From Gadus chalcogrammus (lineage: Eukaryota > Chordata > Actinopteri > Gadiformes > Gadidae), in NCBI RefSeq assembly GCF_026213295.1, contig NC_079422.1:2018250-2082249 (forward strand): a DNA stretch of 64,000 nt. The letters run 5' to 3'. The notes below the pieces were generated by a model, which did not search any database, had not been told where the DNA came from, and saw only the letters and a program-made list of their open reading frames with translations. The position numbers were made by a program, and so were the translations under genes. Each line of letters starts with the position of its first letter. The first letter of the stretch is position 1. Of this stretch, positions 1 to 14,376 are shown in pieces.

Positions 1-110
1 GAGAGAGAGAGAGAGAGAGAGAGGGGGGGAGAGAGGGAGAGAGGGAGGGGGAGAGAGGGAGAGAGAGAGAGGGGGAGAGAGGGAGAGAGAAAGGGAGGGC
101 TGGCAGAGAG
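1..110. repeat. (GA)n/(GGGA)n microsatellite
   Basis: Purine-only tract of GA and GGGA units running from the first base of the window, so its left end is not seen. Confidence 0.95.
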
Positions 111-273
111 AGGTAGGTTGAGGGGAAGACAGGGAAATAGAGCGCAGAGGAGGGAGGGGTTTAAAGGGGCAGGCAGTAGGTGGGGGAGGGATACAAGCCA
201 AGAGCATTACATCACTGCTGGAGTGGAGTCAAAAGGGAAGGATATGAGTCAGTGGACCGACTGCTCTCTCGCC

Positions 274-418
274 CTCCCTCCCCCCTCTCTCTCTCTCTGT
301 CTCTCCCTCACTCTCTCTCTCTCTCTCTCTCTCCTCTCCATCTCTCTCCCGTCTCTCCAACTCTCTTCTCTCTCTCTCCCTCTCTTCTTTCTCTCACACT
401 CTCTCTCTCTATCCCGCC
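274..418. repeat. (CT)n-rich microsatellite
   Basis: Imperfect CT tract with interruptions. All long open frames over it encode only Ser/Leu repeats and are not genes. Confidence 0.95.
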
Positions 419-701
419 TGTCTTGGACGGCAGCCAGCCTCTTAGTGTTAAAAAATCACACAGAGAGATACAAAGGAATAGCTAGTGGCTAAGGTAGGCT
501 TACAGTGATGTCATGGGGGGTAGAGGAAAGGGGAGGAGAAGGAGGTGGAGGACACACCAGGGGAATTGCTGGGGAGCCTGGTTTGGGGGGCAGTAATTTG
601 AGAGTGCAGGTCAGGACTGCAGCGAGTCTACCTGCTCTCCCCTGGGGCCCAGAGCACAGGCCCTTATCAACCCCGCAATAGAGCCACAGCCTCTCATTAC
701 C

Positions 702-1003
<302 letters not shown>

Positions 1004-1148
1004 ATGTGCCTTGTCCCTGTATTTTATATGTGCTGCAGAACAGGTACCTGCTGGAAATTTATTTTACTGAGACAGGCCCGTTTTATATTGTAACTTTGTT
1101 ACTTCTAATACTTTCCTTTTTAATAAATAAAAAGAAAAAAAGAAAAAG

Positions 1149-1187
<39 letters not shown>

Positions 1188-1193
1188 AACGTA
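1149..1193. repeat. Short (CA)n tract
   Basis: CA tract of about 45 bases preceded by an A-rich stretch. Confidence 0.9.
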
Positions 1194-1596
1194 TGCAATC
1201 ATTATATGCTACATGTATACACAGGCACAGAAATGAAAAAATAATGCAGAAATGTGTTCAAATATAGTCCAGACAATTTGTAGTCAGTCAGACGTAAACA
1301 CAAGCATTCACATCAACTATAAAGGAGCAACTGAAGTATATTTCTTTATTTGCAGGACCTTGTAAAATGATTAATCCACTTTTCATTCATATGAAATTAA
1401 TGGCTCAGGTTAATGGGAACCTGAAACATTGTTTCAGATTTGTAAAAAGTATATTTACAAAGTATTTTATAGATTTATATTCTATTAAATCTATTTAACT
1501 ATTCCATTAAATAAGATGAATTTGGCTGTTTAAATCATAAACCAAATAAACCCAAGAGCAACAAATAGACATCCTCACACATATATATGTATATAT

Positions 1597-2052
1597 TAGA
1601 GCTGTCAGTTAAACGCGTTATTAACGGCGTTAACGCAAACCAATTTTAACGGCGTTAAAAAAATTATCGCGCAATTAACGCAATTATTTTATTTAATTTT
1701 TTTTTTTTTCTTCTTTGGCTCAAAACAAAGAAGCAGTAGCCTGAATGCTATGTTCAAATGACATTTGTTCAAAGCAGTCGTATAATTGCACTATAGGCTC
1801 TTTTTTTGTATCGTCCTGTTTTGATCAGTATATGCCAATGTTGTTATCAATAAAAAATCTTTTGCACAAGGCAAGCCGATGCACTTCACCATGTTGATAA
1901 GAGAATTAAAATGAGAAGAATTATGGGACAAAAAAATCAAGGGATATTTAGTATAGAAAAATAATTTGCGATTAATCGCGATTAATCGTGAGTTAACTAT
2001 GACATTTATGCGATTAATCACGATTAAATATTTTAATCGCTTGACAGCTCTA
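1597..2052. mobile_element. Non-autonomous hAT element (TAGAGCTGTCA family)
   Basis: A 456-bp element bounded by exact inverted termini TAGAGCTGTCA at 1597-1607 and its complement at 2042-2052. It is flanked by the 8-bp direct repeat GTATATAT at 1589-1596 and 2053-2060, the target duplication length of hAT transposons. The interior is rich in TTAACG and GATTAATCG motifs and has no transposase. Related partial copies are at 11364, 22979 and 40080. Since the flank is itself (TA)-rich, the duplication is less certain than the termini. Confidence 0.82.
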
Positions 2053-3632
2053 GTATATATATATTTATATATCTATATATGTATCTACATTTCTATATCT
2101 ATAACTAGTTATATCTAAATAAAATGTCTTGGCTAATCAGCCCAGTGAAGCCAGCGCCAGACGTAACCCTGGCAGACGCGCTGTCAGCAACGGTGGGTGT
2201 TTCCTCTCAGACTGTGTTTGGGTGTGTTTGGTTGATCCTGACAGGCCGCAATGTGCAAAGCGCCTGGTCGCAGGTAAGCGGCCAAAAAAGACAGGAAGCC
2301 TGGCGGGGGGGGGGGGGGGGGGGGGGGCAACTCAGACTGGCACTGTGGTTCAAACCACAGTGTGTGACTTAGCTTGCAAAGCTGAGTCTGTGACTAAATA
2401 TTTTCCATGTCTTTATAAGTTAGGCTATAGATGGATTTCTAACTGTTTAACTGGTTTCCCAATACAACATTGCTTGGAATTCTTATTATTTATTAGATTT
2501 TCTAGAGCATCCACAGTGTGAAACACCACCTCTCTGGAGCAACCTTCTCTCTCAGTGGGAACATAGAGGGAGTTGGAGGGAACTATGTCAATTCAAGTCA
2601 GCGAGACCTTTGCTGACTTAGTACAGAACCATATGGCAGCATTCATTGTATGTTTGTGACTCTCCCCCAGGTGGAAATGTTTGCATTCAGAGTGTTGCTA
2701 ATACATCACATGTGATGTTGAATGTGCGCGATTGTGATGAATTAGAACGTTAGACTGAATGCCATAAAGACAGGAAGGTAATGGCCTTGTGTCTGCGTAT
2801 GTGTGCAGCAATCTAAATGTCTGGCCTATAAATGCAGCACATTTAGCCCTGGGAAAATACAGGTATTTGTTCAGGTGGGGGTGAACCGTTTGCTCTATAA
2901 CACCCTCATCTGGCTGTCAGTCCACCATGTTCCTTATATCCACACGCCAAGGGGTTCCATTGATTACATTGACCCATTTAACATATTAAACTGGAACGCT
3001 TCAGGTCAATTGGCATTGATTAATGTCACCCTGATATGTTCAACCAATGGAGTTCCCTCTGCTGACCGGTGAAATTTCTGCAAAACGATATTGAAGAATG
3101 ATTCATATACGTAATCTTATAGCGGACACTAGCCTGGCCTAAACTGTATTGAGTTCTCCTGCATGGGATCTGGCTAGAATTGGTGCGCTGATCCAAAGGA
3201 ATCCTTCTCCCAGACAGGGATTGATAGGCAGTTGTGTAAGTGATCTCAGCCCTAGTCAATTGAGCGGTCTGTGTGGGAGAATGGCAGCGGTATGTTGTGG
3301 AAGTGGATTGCTTTCTATAGATGAGTATAACTCGGGCCTCATATGTGCGTGGGATTAATTGATGTGGCCTGCCCTGTCAGTCAGCACACAATTCAGCGGT
3401 TAGTGAGGACCATTATCCTAACAGTGCTTTGCAACACAGTGTCACATTGGTACATCGTACATGTATTCTGTATTTTTCTAACCACTACATCAACATGGGC
3501 AGTTTGAAGCACACGTTACGACTCATTCTTCATGATCGCACAAGAGAGACTTGAGGGGAAAAGTTGGATTTGAGGTTGAGAAATGAAACAGAAACATTCA
3601 GCAAAGCCTAGAGTTCTTTCACTGTATGTAGT
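2053..3632. other. Unique creb5 intronic sequence
   Basis: Upstream intron of creb5. The only repeats seen are a 23-base G run at 2305-2327 and a short TA tract after 2053. Open frames here are short and resemble nothing I know. No exon with CREB5 similarity was found. Confidence 0.6.
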
Positions 3633-3798
3633 GCGTGTGTGTGTGTGTGTGTATGTGTGTGAGTGTGTGTGTGTGTATGTGTGGGTGTGATCGTGTGGTG
3701 GCATGTGTTTCCTTATGTGCGGGTGCATGTGTTGCTGTCTCTTTCTGTATGTGTGTCCTTCTGTATGTGTTTTTATCCATGTGTGTGTGTGTGTGTCT
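3633..3798. repeat. (GT)n imperfect microsatellite
   Basis: Degenerate GT tract that ends about seven bases before the creb5 exon at 3805 and forms the pyrimidine-poor upstream flank of its acceptor. Confidence 0.9.
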
Positions 3799-3804
3799 CT
3801 CCAG

Positions 3805-3931
3805 CACCGTCCCGGGCTCTCTCTCCTCGCTACTGCACCTACGGAACAGGCAGAGGCAGCCGCTGCCAGCCTCCATGCCTGGCAGCCTGCCAGACCCCAG
3901 CATGCCCGGCTCCTCCGCCGTGCTCATGCCT
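3805..3931 (+). CDS. creb5: creb5 internal exon (serine/proline-rich activation region)
   Basis: This is the leftmost recognisable exon of creb5, a cyclic-AMP-response-element binding bZIP transcription factor of the ATF2/ATF7/CREB5 group that acts in the nucleus. It follows an acceptor (tctctccag) and ends before gtgagt. The first base completes a codon from an upstream exon, and the end is in phase 0. The peptide contains PGSLSSLLHL, NRQRQPLPASMPG and MPGSSAVLMP, which match the vertebrate CREB5 segment between the N-terminal zinc finger and the His-rich region. The preceding exons are not visible and are probably left of the window. A (GT)n tract directly precedes the acceptor. Assignment to CREB5 rather than ATF2 or ATF7 rests on recalled similarity across all six exons. 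Confidence 0.9.
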
Positions 3932-3982
3932 GTGAGTAAACAAAGAAGAACAGAGTTCATTCACTCACAAGTGCCTTCGCCC

Positions 3983-5055
<1,073 letters not shown>

Positions 5056-5058
5056 ACT

Positions 5059-5079
5059 GCCCACACACACACACACACA

Positions 5080-5167
<88 letters not shown>
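5059..5167. repeat. (CA)n microsatellite
   Basis: Nearly pure CA for about 110 bases. Confidence 0.97.
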
Positions 5168-5168
<1 letters not shown>

Positions 5169-5855
5169 AATACCTGTCATATAAAAACCAGTGTAACGGT
5201 CACCTCTAAAAGGGAAACTCAACCACCCCACCCCCAGTGTGCTGTCTCGCTGATTGACTCATACTATGACACATGACACATACAGACCAGGGCCTTGCAG
5301 GAAGTGCGACCACATACAAGTAAGGATGGGTGCGAACACATCTACTAACACTAATACCATACTGCTTGAAATCTTCCCTGAACTACCTCAAGCGAGATGC
5401 AGCGTTATAAAGCATTCCACCTCAGTAGATTGTACCTCAGTCTACACATTAAAGGGCAATGGAGGAGGTATTGATTTGTGAGTCCAAATTACCCTGGCTG
5501 TGCTGACCTTAACACACCACCACCATTTTGAGCAGGCTTCCTGTGTGAAGTACCTCTATGTGCGCTTCCTGTTTCGCCTCTGCTTGGGTTGTCATAACAC
5601 TGAGCCCCACAGGCCAGTCAGTCATGTGAAATCAGGCTCTCATGCGCTCTCATCTTATTACCCACAAACTCTGTATGCAGAGGCAAGCGGGGGGGGGGGG
5701 GGGGCGGTGGGGCACTTAACACACAAATTTTGTTGGTTCCAATGAGCATGGATGACTGATATAGATCACTGTCAAGGGCTTTCAGGTTGGCCCTCCTTCC
5801 CTGCGTGTTGTGAGCCCTTACGTTGAGGGTACGGTGGTGTCCTTTTGGTGTTCAG

Positions 5856-5960
5856 ATGGAGAGACAGATGTCCATGGGTCTGATGGGATGCTGGGCCCGT
5901 CCCACACCAGCTCCTGCTCCTACTACTCCGGTTGCTTCCATGCACTCAGAGGCCAAACTG
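5856..5960 (+). CDS. creb5: creb5 internal exon (ERQMS...MHSEAK segment)
   Basis: This exon continues creb5 in phase 0. The acceptor is ttcag before ATG GAG AGA CAG, and the donor is gtgagc after GAG GCC AAA CTG. It encodes 35 codons. The start MERQMS and end MHSEAKL match CREB5 closely. The middle (GCWARPTPAPAPTTPVA) fits poorly, whereas a second frame reads GMLGPSHTSS, which resembles the expected GM-GP segment. Either the fish protein diverges here or two compensating indels lie inside the exon. The next coding exon is about 49.5 kb downstream, beyond the transposon-filled intron. Confidence 0.85.
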
Positions 5961-6153
5961 GTGAGCTGCTCTTCTGCCTTTCGCTGTTTCTTTGCAGCAC
6001 TAATGTCTAGTACAGATATTTGTACATGTCATAATGCCTCAAGCACTCTTTGTGTATAATATTGTGCAGACAAGGAAACACCCACTTGCAAACACATAGC
6101 CTTGCTTGCTCTCCCTTTCCTCTCTCATACGTGCAGAAACACGCACACACATG

Positions 6154-6271
<118 letters not shown>

Positions 6272-6853
6272 GCTTAAAGTGTTGCAACCATTTTTTCCAC
6301 TCGCCAATGCCAGCAATGCTATGGTCTAAGGTCTGTGTGGATTTCATCATTTGGTCTGGAATCAAAGCTACGCCTGAGCCAGCAGAACAGTGTTGGCTGG
6401 CTCAGCTGGCAGGAATAAAAGAGCCTTTATGTGGTTGCAGCCCTTGTGCGCCCTGCCTGTCTGATGTATATCTTAATGTACAGAACATGTTCTGTAGGTC
6501 CTGCAACTTGTTTAGCCCTTGTTTAAGGCCGACCAAAAAAAATGCAAACATAAGAATTACCTCATCGCTCACAAAGTAGTTAAAGAAGTGGGAATGGGAG
6601 AAGGATGAAAGGGGCGACACAAGACAGGCTTTAGAGAGTTTGGAGTTGGAGAATAAAGACCAATATCAACTAAGTCTAACATCTTCCATTGTTTTGAACA
6701 ACGGAAACTGAAAATAATGGTGTATGATGAATGTCGTTGTTCTTGATCAGCAGGAGTCGAGCAAAATATTTGCTCTGACTCCTGATATGTTGGCCACTCT
6801 CTGTATTTCTAATTATTATTGTCCAGTGGCTGCGGTCACTCGAGATTAAGATG
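6272..6853. other. Unique creb5 intronic sequence
   Basis: Non-repetitive, balanced composition. No coding signal. Such islands are candidates for conserved non-coding sequence but cannot be judged without a comparison. Confidence 0.45.
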
Positions 6854-6856
6854 TTG

Positions 6857-6881
6857 GAGAGAGAGAGAGTGTAAGAGAGAG

Positions 6882-6935
<54 letters not shown>
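6857..6935. repeat. (GA)n microsatellite
   Basis: GA tract with few interruptions. Confidence 0.95.
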
Positions 6936-8024
<1,089 letters not shown>

Positions 8025-8247
8025 GAGAAAGAGAGACAGTGTGTTCCTGATAGCGGGTCAGTGTGTGGACCAGCAGCAGGCCCCTGGTTTCATGGCTGCC
8101 CTTCCAGAGGGAGGGGGAGGGTGCCTGGGGCTGGCTAATGATGGCAAATTGATTTTGCGGTGAGCTGTAGTGACAGAGAGACCTGTATCTGGTGTAAATA
8201 GTTAATGAGCTGAAAGACTGTTCCAAGCCAGGGGTATCTGTATCATA

Positions 8248-8351
<104 letters not shown>

Positions 8352-8776
8352 GGCTTGGCATCTGTGCATCTGTATCTCTCCGTCCCCTTACCAATCTCTG
8401 TTTTTCCCACTAATGTGCATCTCTCCTCAAGTGCCGCTGAATAAATGCTTCAGTAAAGAACTCTGGATGTTGTTATAGCTTGCTGTTCAATGTGTAATCT
8501 CGGCATAAGTGTGCAGTCCGAGGAGCGGTTGAGGCTGGGTTGGTGATGCTGTGTTTGTGAGTGATGGGGTAGCGGGCGGGCGTGGTTGTGTTGTGTCGGA
8601 GGATTTGAGTGTAGGGATGGAGGGTTCTCTCTATGAACATGGAGAGAACTTTGAGGAGTGTTGTGCCAAGTTCCACAGGACACCAGCTGAGCATCAGCTC
8701 TGAGAGGCATCGCTCAAAGGCCCAGCGTCACACAACGCTGCTCCAACTCTGGGTCACTCTCCATACACCCCACACA

Positions 8777-8792
8777 TATACACACACACAAA

Positions 8793-8880
<88 letters not shown>

Positions 8881-9190
8881 TACACACACACACACACACA
8901 CACCACACACACCAACATACACACACATTCACCTACAAACAAAAACACACACACACACACCACACCACACACACACAACACACACACACACACACACCAC
9001 ACACACACACACAGATGCACCTACAAAAATAAACACACACATGCACACATGCAAAGACACACATAGAAACACACACACACACATGCACCTACAAACAAAA
9101 AAACACACACAAAAACGTAAACACACACATGCACACATACACAGACACACATACGCACATGCACCTACAAACATAAACACACACACACAA
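8777..9190. repeat. (CA)n microsatellite with degenerate ACATGCACCTACAAAC units
   Basis: A pure CA core at about 8798-8878, then 300 bases in which CA blocks alternate with recurring CATGCACCTACAAA-like units (for example near 9015, 9082 and 9158). This looks like a higher-order repeat grown out of the CA tract. Confidence 0.9.
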
Positions 9191-9383
9191 GCCTTTGCAT
9201 TGCATGCCTCTGTGTCAAAAGTACAACAGACAAGTCAATCTGGGCTCCATATTCCTGTTGCAAGGTAGCATGCTGCAGTGGCTTTCTCTTCTCTTGATCA
9301 ACCATTACCTGCAAACATTCATGAGAGAGAAAGAGAGAGTGTGGGAAAGAAAGAGAGTGAAACACCATGAAAAGGAGGAAGAA

Positions 9384-9397
9384 AGAGAGAGAGAGAG

Positions 9398-9467
<70 letters not shown>
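9384..9467. repeat. (GA)n microsatellite
   Basis: GA tract with AGGAGAG interruptions. Confidence 0.95.
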
Positions 9468-9468
<1 letters not shown>

Positions 9469-10203
9469 GACGGATTTAGAAGATCATCAGCTTGGTGTAC
9501 AAAATATGTTATGTATTACCTCCCCAATTATCGTTTGTTGATGTTGTTACCAAGGACAATATCTTTGTCACTAAGCATCAGCCGAGGTGCAGAGATAAAC
9601 AACCCTGTGTGTACACTGCAGCTCTCTGGCACTGGACCCCAGGTTGATATCATCCTTTGCTCTAAATGTACTCCTTTTTTACTCCAATGGGGGAACACGT
9701 AGAGCCCTTCTTAACCAAAAATTTCATAATACACAGGAGAACCCAAACCTAAATTGTTGCAGACGACGTTTCTTCTGACATTTCTGTTTGTTGTTCCCCT
9801 GTGGCCCGGTCGGTTCTGTTGAAGAATGGTCATGAGTTGGTGGTCAAGATCAGAATTAGGGTACAAACAGAATCTGACTCCTGAACGCCAAGGAGAGAAA
9901 ACCAAGTGAGCAGAGAGTTGTCATCTCACATTAGAGAATGAGCCTTTAGCTCCAGATTAAATCATTTGTAAGCAATTAAACCATTAGCGTTAACAGTAAC
10001 CCAATGAAGTGATCAATTCCTTCTCTTCTCCTTTTAGTAAGAGAATCACCTCTGGCCAGGCCTCTAGTTGTGGAGCAAGGCAGCAGACAAAAGCAGTGCA
10101 GTCCCAGGTTTTATAGGCCACATCTGTATGAATAGTGGCATTGTCGGGGGGTGATGTCATCGGAGAAGGACGGTGAGCTAAGAGCAGCTGAATCTGCAGC
10201 CTC
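9468..10203. other. Unique creb5 intronic sequence
   Basis: Last unique stretch before the duplicated block. No gene or repeat recognised. Confidence 0.5.
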
Positions 10204-10265
10204 TGGCTGGGCTCACTTTGGTGTGTTGGGTATAAGAATGCTGTGTGTGTGTGTGTGTGTGTGTG

Positions 10266-10572
10266 CAGGGCCGACGGACTGCGGGGGAAAGTGAGGCAGT
10301 CGTGGGGGGGCCCATGGCAATTTAAAAAAAAAAAAAAATAAAAAATAATAATAATATATTTAGAATTATCCACCAGCCCATAGTGTCAGGAGTCGCACAC
10401 GGCCACGTCTCTCCCCCCCCCCCCCCCCCCCCCCCCCCGTCAACAATTGTTCTCCAGCCCCCCCCCCCGTCAACAATTCAGCGCAGGGGGCTGGGAGGGG
10501 GAATTCGGGGGGGGGGGGGGGCCCATCAGTACCTCTTGTATACAGGGCCCAGGATTTGGTGTAACGGCCCTG
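10266..10572. mobile_element. Short hAT-like element, copy 1
   Basis: A 307-bp segment with inverted ends CAGGGCCG and CGGCCCTG, flanked by TGTGTGTG on both sides. The flank is a GT microsatellite, so the 8-bp duplication proves little. The interior holds an A-rich stretch, a C run of about 28 bases (10411-10438), a second C run, two GTCAACAATT units and a G run. The start CAGGGCCGACGGACTG resembles fish hAT termini. No coding capacity. Confidence 0.55.
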
Positions 10573-11363
10573 TGTGTGTGTGTGTGTGATGCGTTCATTG
10601 ATGTGTGTATGAATATCCGTGTGTGTGTGTGCGTATAAGTGTATATGTGTGTGTTTGAGCATGTTTCTGTTGTCACTCGCTGTATAGTGTTCTTAGGTAA
10701 AGCCCACACATCTGGCTCTAGTCTGGATTGAACAAACCAATAGGGGGATTTGCAAACACTGCTGGACATGGTTTCCAGTAAAATCAATGTATGACAACTG
10801 GAGTGTTGTGATGAAGTGTGTGATGAACACCTCGGCTGAGTCCACTAGGACACCGCCATGCATCTCTTCTGTCCAACAGAGGAGGGATGGTGAGATACCA
10901 CGTGTCTTCTCTGGGCAGCAGAGGGGGAGGACTGGGTGTCAGTGTCTTAGCTGGCCAGATATCTCTTGAGATAATAGTCATGGGGAGTGTTGCTGGCGTC
11001 ATGATATTATACAGTTTCAGAGGTGAGCACTGCCCGGCTCAGAAGGTGTCCTATCAGCATCGCTGCTTTGCTGTATCAGTGTTTGTCCCTTTCCAGAAAG
11101 AGAGAGAGAGAGAGAGAGAGGCCTTTTGTGGGCTTCCTCCAGTCTGTGGTTATGAAGCCAGGCAGCATTCAGAGATTGTCAGTCTCACTACATTATTAAA
11201 AAGAAACCAACAAACAAAATGTATTTACCATACATCTCAATTTATTTGTGAATTGTTTTATCTGTTTGGTGTTATCATAAGGTATTTTTTATTTTTTTAC
11301 TCAGTAGCATAGTAATGTTAGTTCCTTGTTGAAATGCATATTATGATATTAGAATCATCTTAA
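10573..11363. other. Unique sequence of the duplicated block
   Basis: Contains a short GT tract and a GA tract at about 11099-11120. Otherwise unrecognised non-coding sequence. Confidence 0.45.
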
Positions 11364-11440
11364 CGCGTTATTAACGGCGTTAACGCAAACCAATTTTAAC
11401 GGCGTTAATCTTTTTATCGCGCGATTAACGCTCTTTTGGC
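11364..11440. mobile_element. Left-end fragment of the TTAACG hAT family, copy 1
   Basis: Closely matches the start of the complete element at 1597-2052 (tandem ACGCGTTA, ACGGCGTTA and GCGATTAACG motifs) in the same orientation. No matching right end is seen, so this is a truncated or divergent copy. Confidence 0.7.
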
Positions 11441-11745
11441 TTGGCGAACATTGTCGTTTTTTCACCTGCTGTCTAGCAACTACTAGTCACGTTAGAAAAA
11501 CTACAACACCATACCGGATCTAGCTACACCGGAAACAAAACAACAAGCATGCCGCACAAACTTGTTGGGGCAAGCAAGAATACGGAGCGGGTGAAAAACT
11601 CCTTAAAAGTGTGTGTGTGTGTTTGTTTGTGTGTCACTCTGTTCGAGCCTGCACGAGAGTTCAATTTCGTCATTAGCTGTTACGTCTTTCTGACCAATCG
11701 CAGTACAAGGCTGTACCACTTCGGGAGGGCCCGCTCAGTTACTCC

Positions 11746-12897
11746 TAGGGATGGGAATTGATAAGAATTTCACGATTTCCGATTCCGATTCTGCTTATCG
11801 ATCCGATTCCTTATCGATTCTCTTATTGATTCTCATTGGGTGAGAAAATAAGTACAAATGTGTTTGTTTGTATTAAATCTCTTTAATATCTGATCAGAAG
11901 TGCGTCTAGTATTAGGAAATTGTACATTTTCAAATCAATTGGTCTAGACAAAAAAATATATGTTTGGCTTTTTAAGCCCAAATGCCATCATTATGTGCCA
12001 TACAACTAAAAACACAGACTCAAAACAGTCAAGTAATAGCTTGTGCCTTTTGTAATACTAACAGTGCTCATTTGCATTCAACTTGTAACAAAATTGAACT
12101 GACATAAACAAAATGAAGTACTGATTAGACAGAGATTTATTAGATGGGCCTGCCTAATAAACCGTTGGAACACACAAGACCGGAAACCATAGCAACGCCG
12201 GTAAACAAACCCCGAGAAGACCAATCCCTATGAGAGCTCCCCACGCTACGGCCATCCGGAGGCGCACAGAGCTGTTGGCCGTGATATTATTTATACAATT
12301 ATATTATATTATATACTATTATATATAGAGCTCCGGGAGTCGCAAACGGAAACAATCACTTTCTCCTCCATGCTGCAGTTCACCCCGGACTGCACTGCAC
12401 TGAGTTTGACGGTTGAACGCTGATTGGCTGTTACGTTACACATGTCACTCAGTTGTCACAATGTTGAACGCTGATTGGCTGTCATCACGCGAAATTCGCG
12501 TCAAAGTTGAAATATTTCAACTCGAGCAAATTTGTCGCCGCACAAATCCTCGTGGACGCGCTCGCCTGTGCATGGCGAAAGTGTGGCGCGACAAATCAAA
12601 ACTTGTCGCCGGTTTTCTCTCTTGAAAAATTCGCCCGATACGCGTCACTACCTACACTTTGTATGGGATCTTGTCGCCCCGTCGCGTTTGGTGTGAACGC
12701 ACAATGCGCTTCTTCCTTGGCGGCGCCATGTTTGCTGCGTTCTGAACCAAAACAAAGCGTGTGTGTGACGTCATGACGCATTTGCCGCGACCGGAACCGA
12801 TAAGCGGAATCGTTAAGCAGGCTTGCTAATGATTCCAAGGAATCGGTTGACTCGGCCACGGTTCTGAACAAGAACCGGTTCTCGATTCCCATCCCTA
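11746..12897. mobile_element. hAT-type element (TAGGGATGGGAAT), copy 1
   Basis: A 1152-bp element starting TAGGGATGGGAAT and ending ATTCCCATCCCTA, flanked by the perfect 8-bp direct repeat GTTACTCC at 11738-11745 and 12898-12905. The subterminal regions are rich in CGATTCC/GGAATCG repeats in inverted orientation. No transposase is seen, so this is a non-autonomous hAT-like element. It carries internal copies of GTTGAACGCTGATTGGCTGT near 12412 and 12461. Confidence 0.9.
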
Positions 12898-12905
12898 GTT
12901 ACTCC

Positions 12906-14376
12906 CCTCTAGACAAAATCGACTTGGTTGCGACGTTGACAGTTTGTGAGTTTTGCGTCTGTTGAGTAATTGAGAGGTTGCGGACGTACAGCTCAGGGTG
13001 CCGGACGGCGCTGCAAGGAACTTTATAAACGCAATATTGTTATCCCGCAGTAATCAGCTCGACAGCCCGAAATGTTAACGGCCCGCTGGGAATTTTTCCC
13101 GACTCTCCCGATTACAACTCCGCCACCGTGTGTGTGTGTGTATGTGTGTGTTATTCGATAGCCTGGTAACATGTATAGGCGTACGTACGGTAGGAATATT
13201 CATACTGGTTTAAATAATAAATGTTATAGTATTTCCCATCTTTGCTGAGCAAGAGTTTTGTCCGAAAGTTCAGTGAGTGAAACAAATAAAAGCCTGGGCT
13301 ATTGAAGTTCTACGGTAGGCCTACCACTGTCATCCACCTACCCGATGTCAAGTGGACCGGGTTGAATTCACTGCGGGTTTCCCTTGGCTCCGTTTACGCG
13401 AGGACGCTTGCGGGTAAAAACGACAAAATATTTTTTCGGAAGTGCCTTTCTTTTAGACGGTGACAGCGTCTAAACCACCCTCTAGAGTAGAAAACTTGAT
13501 TACGCTCCGCCGTAGCGTTTCCGTCTACACTGCCAAGATGCAAAACTCTGCTCAGATCTGCTCACGTCGCGTATGCGTTTACGTCGCATACTTGCGCCAG
13601 TACAGAGAAATAAACAAACATGTTGGAATATTTTCATGCGTCAGACCTTCAAGCTGCTCTGGCAGCTCTAATAAACTAAAAAGACAGGAGTCTTTCAACG
13701 AAATGTACAGGAAATGTACAGATAGTATTACTGAACAAAGAAGGATCTTTTTGGTTTTCGCGGCGTGGATAAGAGAAGAAGGAAGATTCTATGCATGCGC
13801 TCAAGCATTGCGATTTTGTGTGACAGTGTCGCACAATGTTCACTTTGTTGAAAGTATAGACCGTCGCGATTCCCATTGAAACGAATGGCGCGGTGAATAT
13901 TCTTCAAATTGTGAAAAATGAATTAAACTGTACTCAGAAAAAGCGGTTATATGCTATAGACCCTAGAGTATCTGTGGTATAAAGGCTGGGACTAATTTCG
14001 AATTATATATATGTACAATCCATTATGTTAGCTCTCTGGCTTGATCAGCGGACTAGAATACCTCCTAGAATCATTGCTTGTTGGCGGGAAACGGAAAGGG
14101 GGGCTGTTTACGTTTGGTTGTAGTATTTTTGCTTGGTTCTCCGTCCCAACAGTAGGGCCAGAACCGAGCGAAAAGACTACAACCAAACGTGAACACCCCC
14201 CTCTTCCGTTTCCGGCCAACGAGCAATGAGTGTTCCAACAGAAATCAATGGGATTTACAAAATGCGCTAAATGTGCAATAGGGGATTATCAAGCTGATAC
14301 GTAGTACTTCCGCATTCGGAGATCTTTGTGCACTGTCACATCCGGTGAAATCACTCTGGCGAACCGATGGTGGACC
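12906..14376. other. Unrecognised non-coding sequence (copy 1)
   Basis: CpG-bearing sequence with an open frame of 139 codons at 13460-13879 that matches no family I know. Probably transposon-derived filler. A short inverted repeat (GAAACGGAAAGGGGGGCTGTT near 14090 versus its complement near 14190) marks a small foldback of about 120 bases. Confidence 0.45.

Noticed and set aside
2124..2521. 82- and 130-codon open frames near a poly-G run
   Set aside because: Overlapping frames interrupted by the G homopolymer, and no similarity to CREB5 or other proteins I know.
13460..13879. 139-codon open frame, duplicated at 25064-25483
   Set aside because: No recognisable domain. It lies among transposons and is identical in both block copies only because the block is duplicated.
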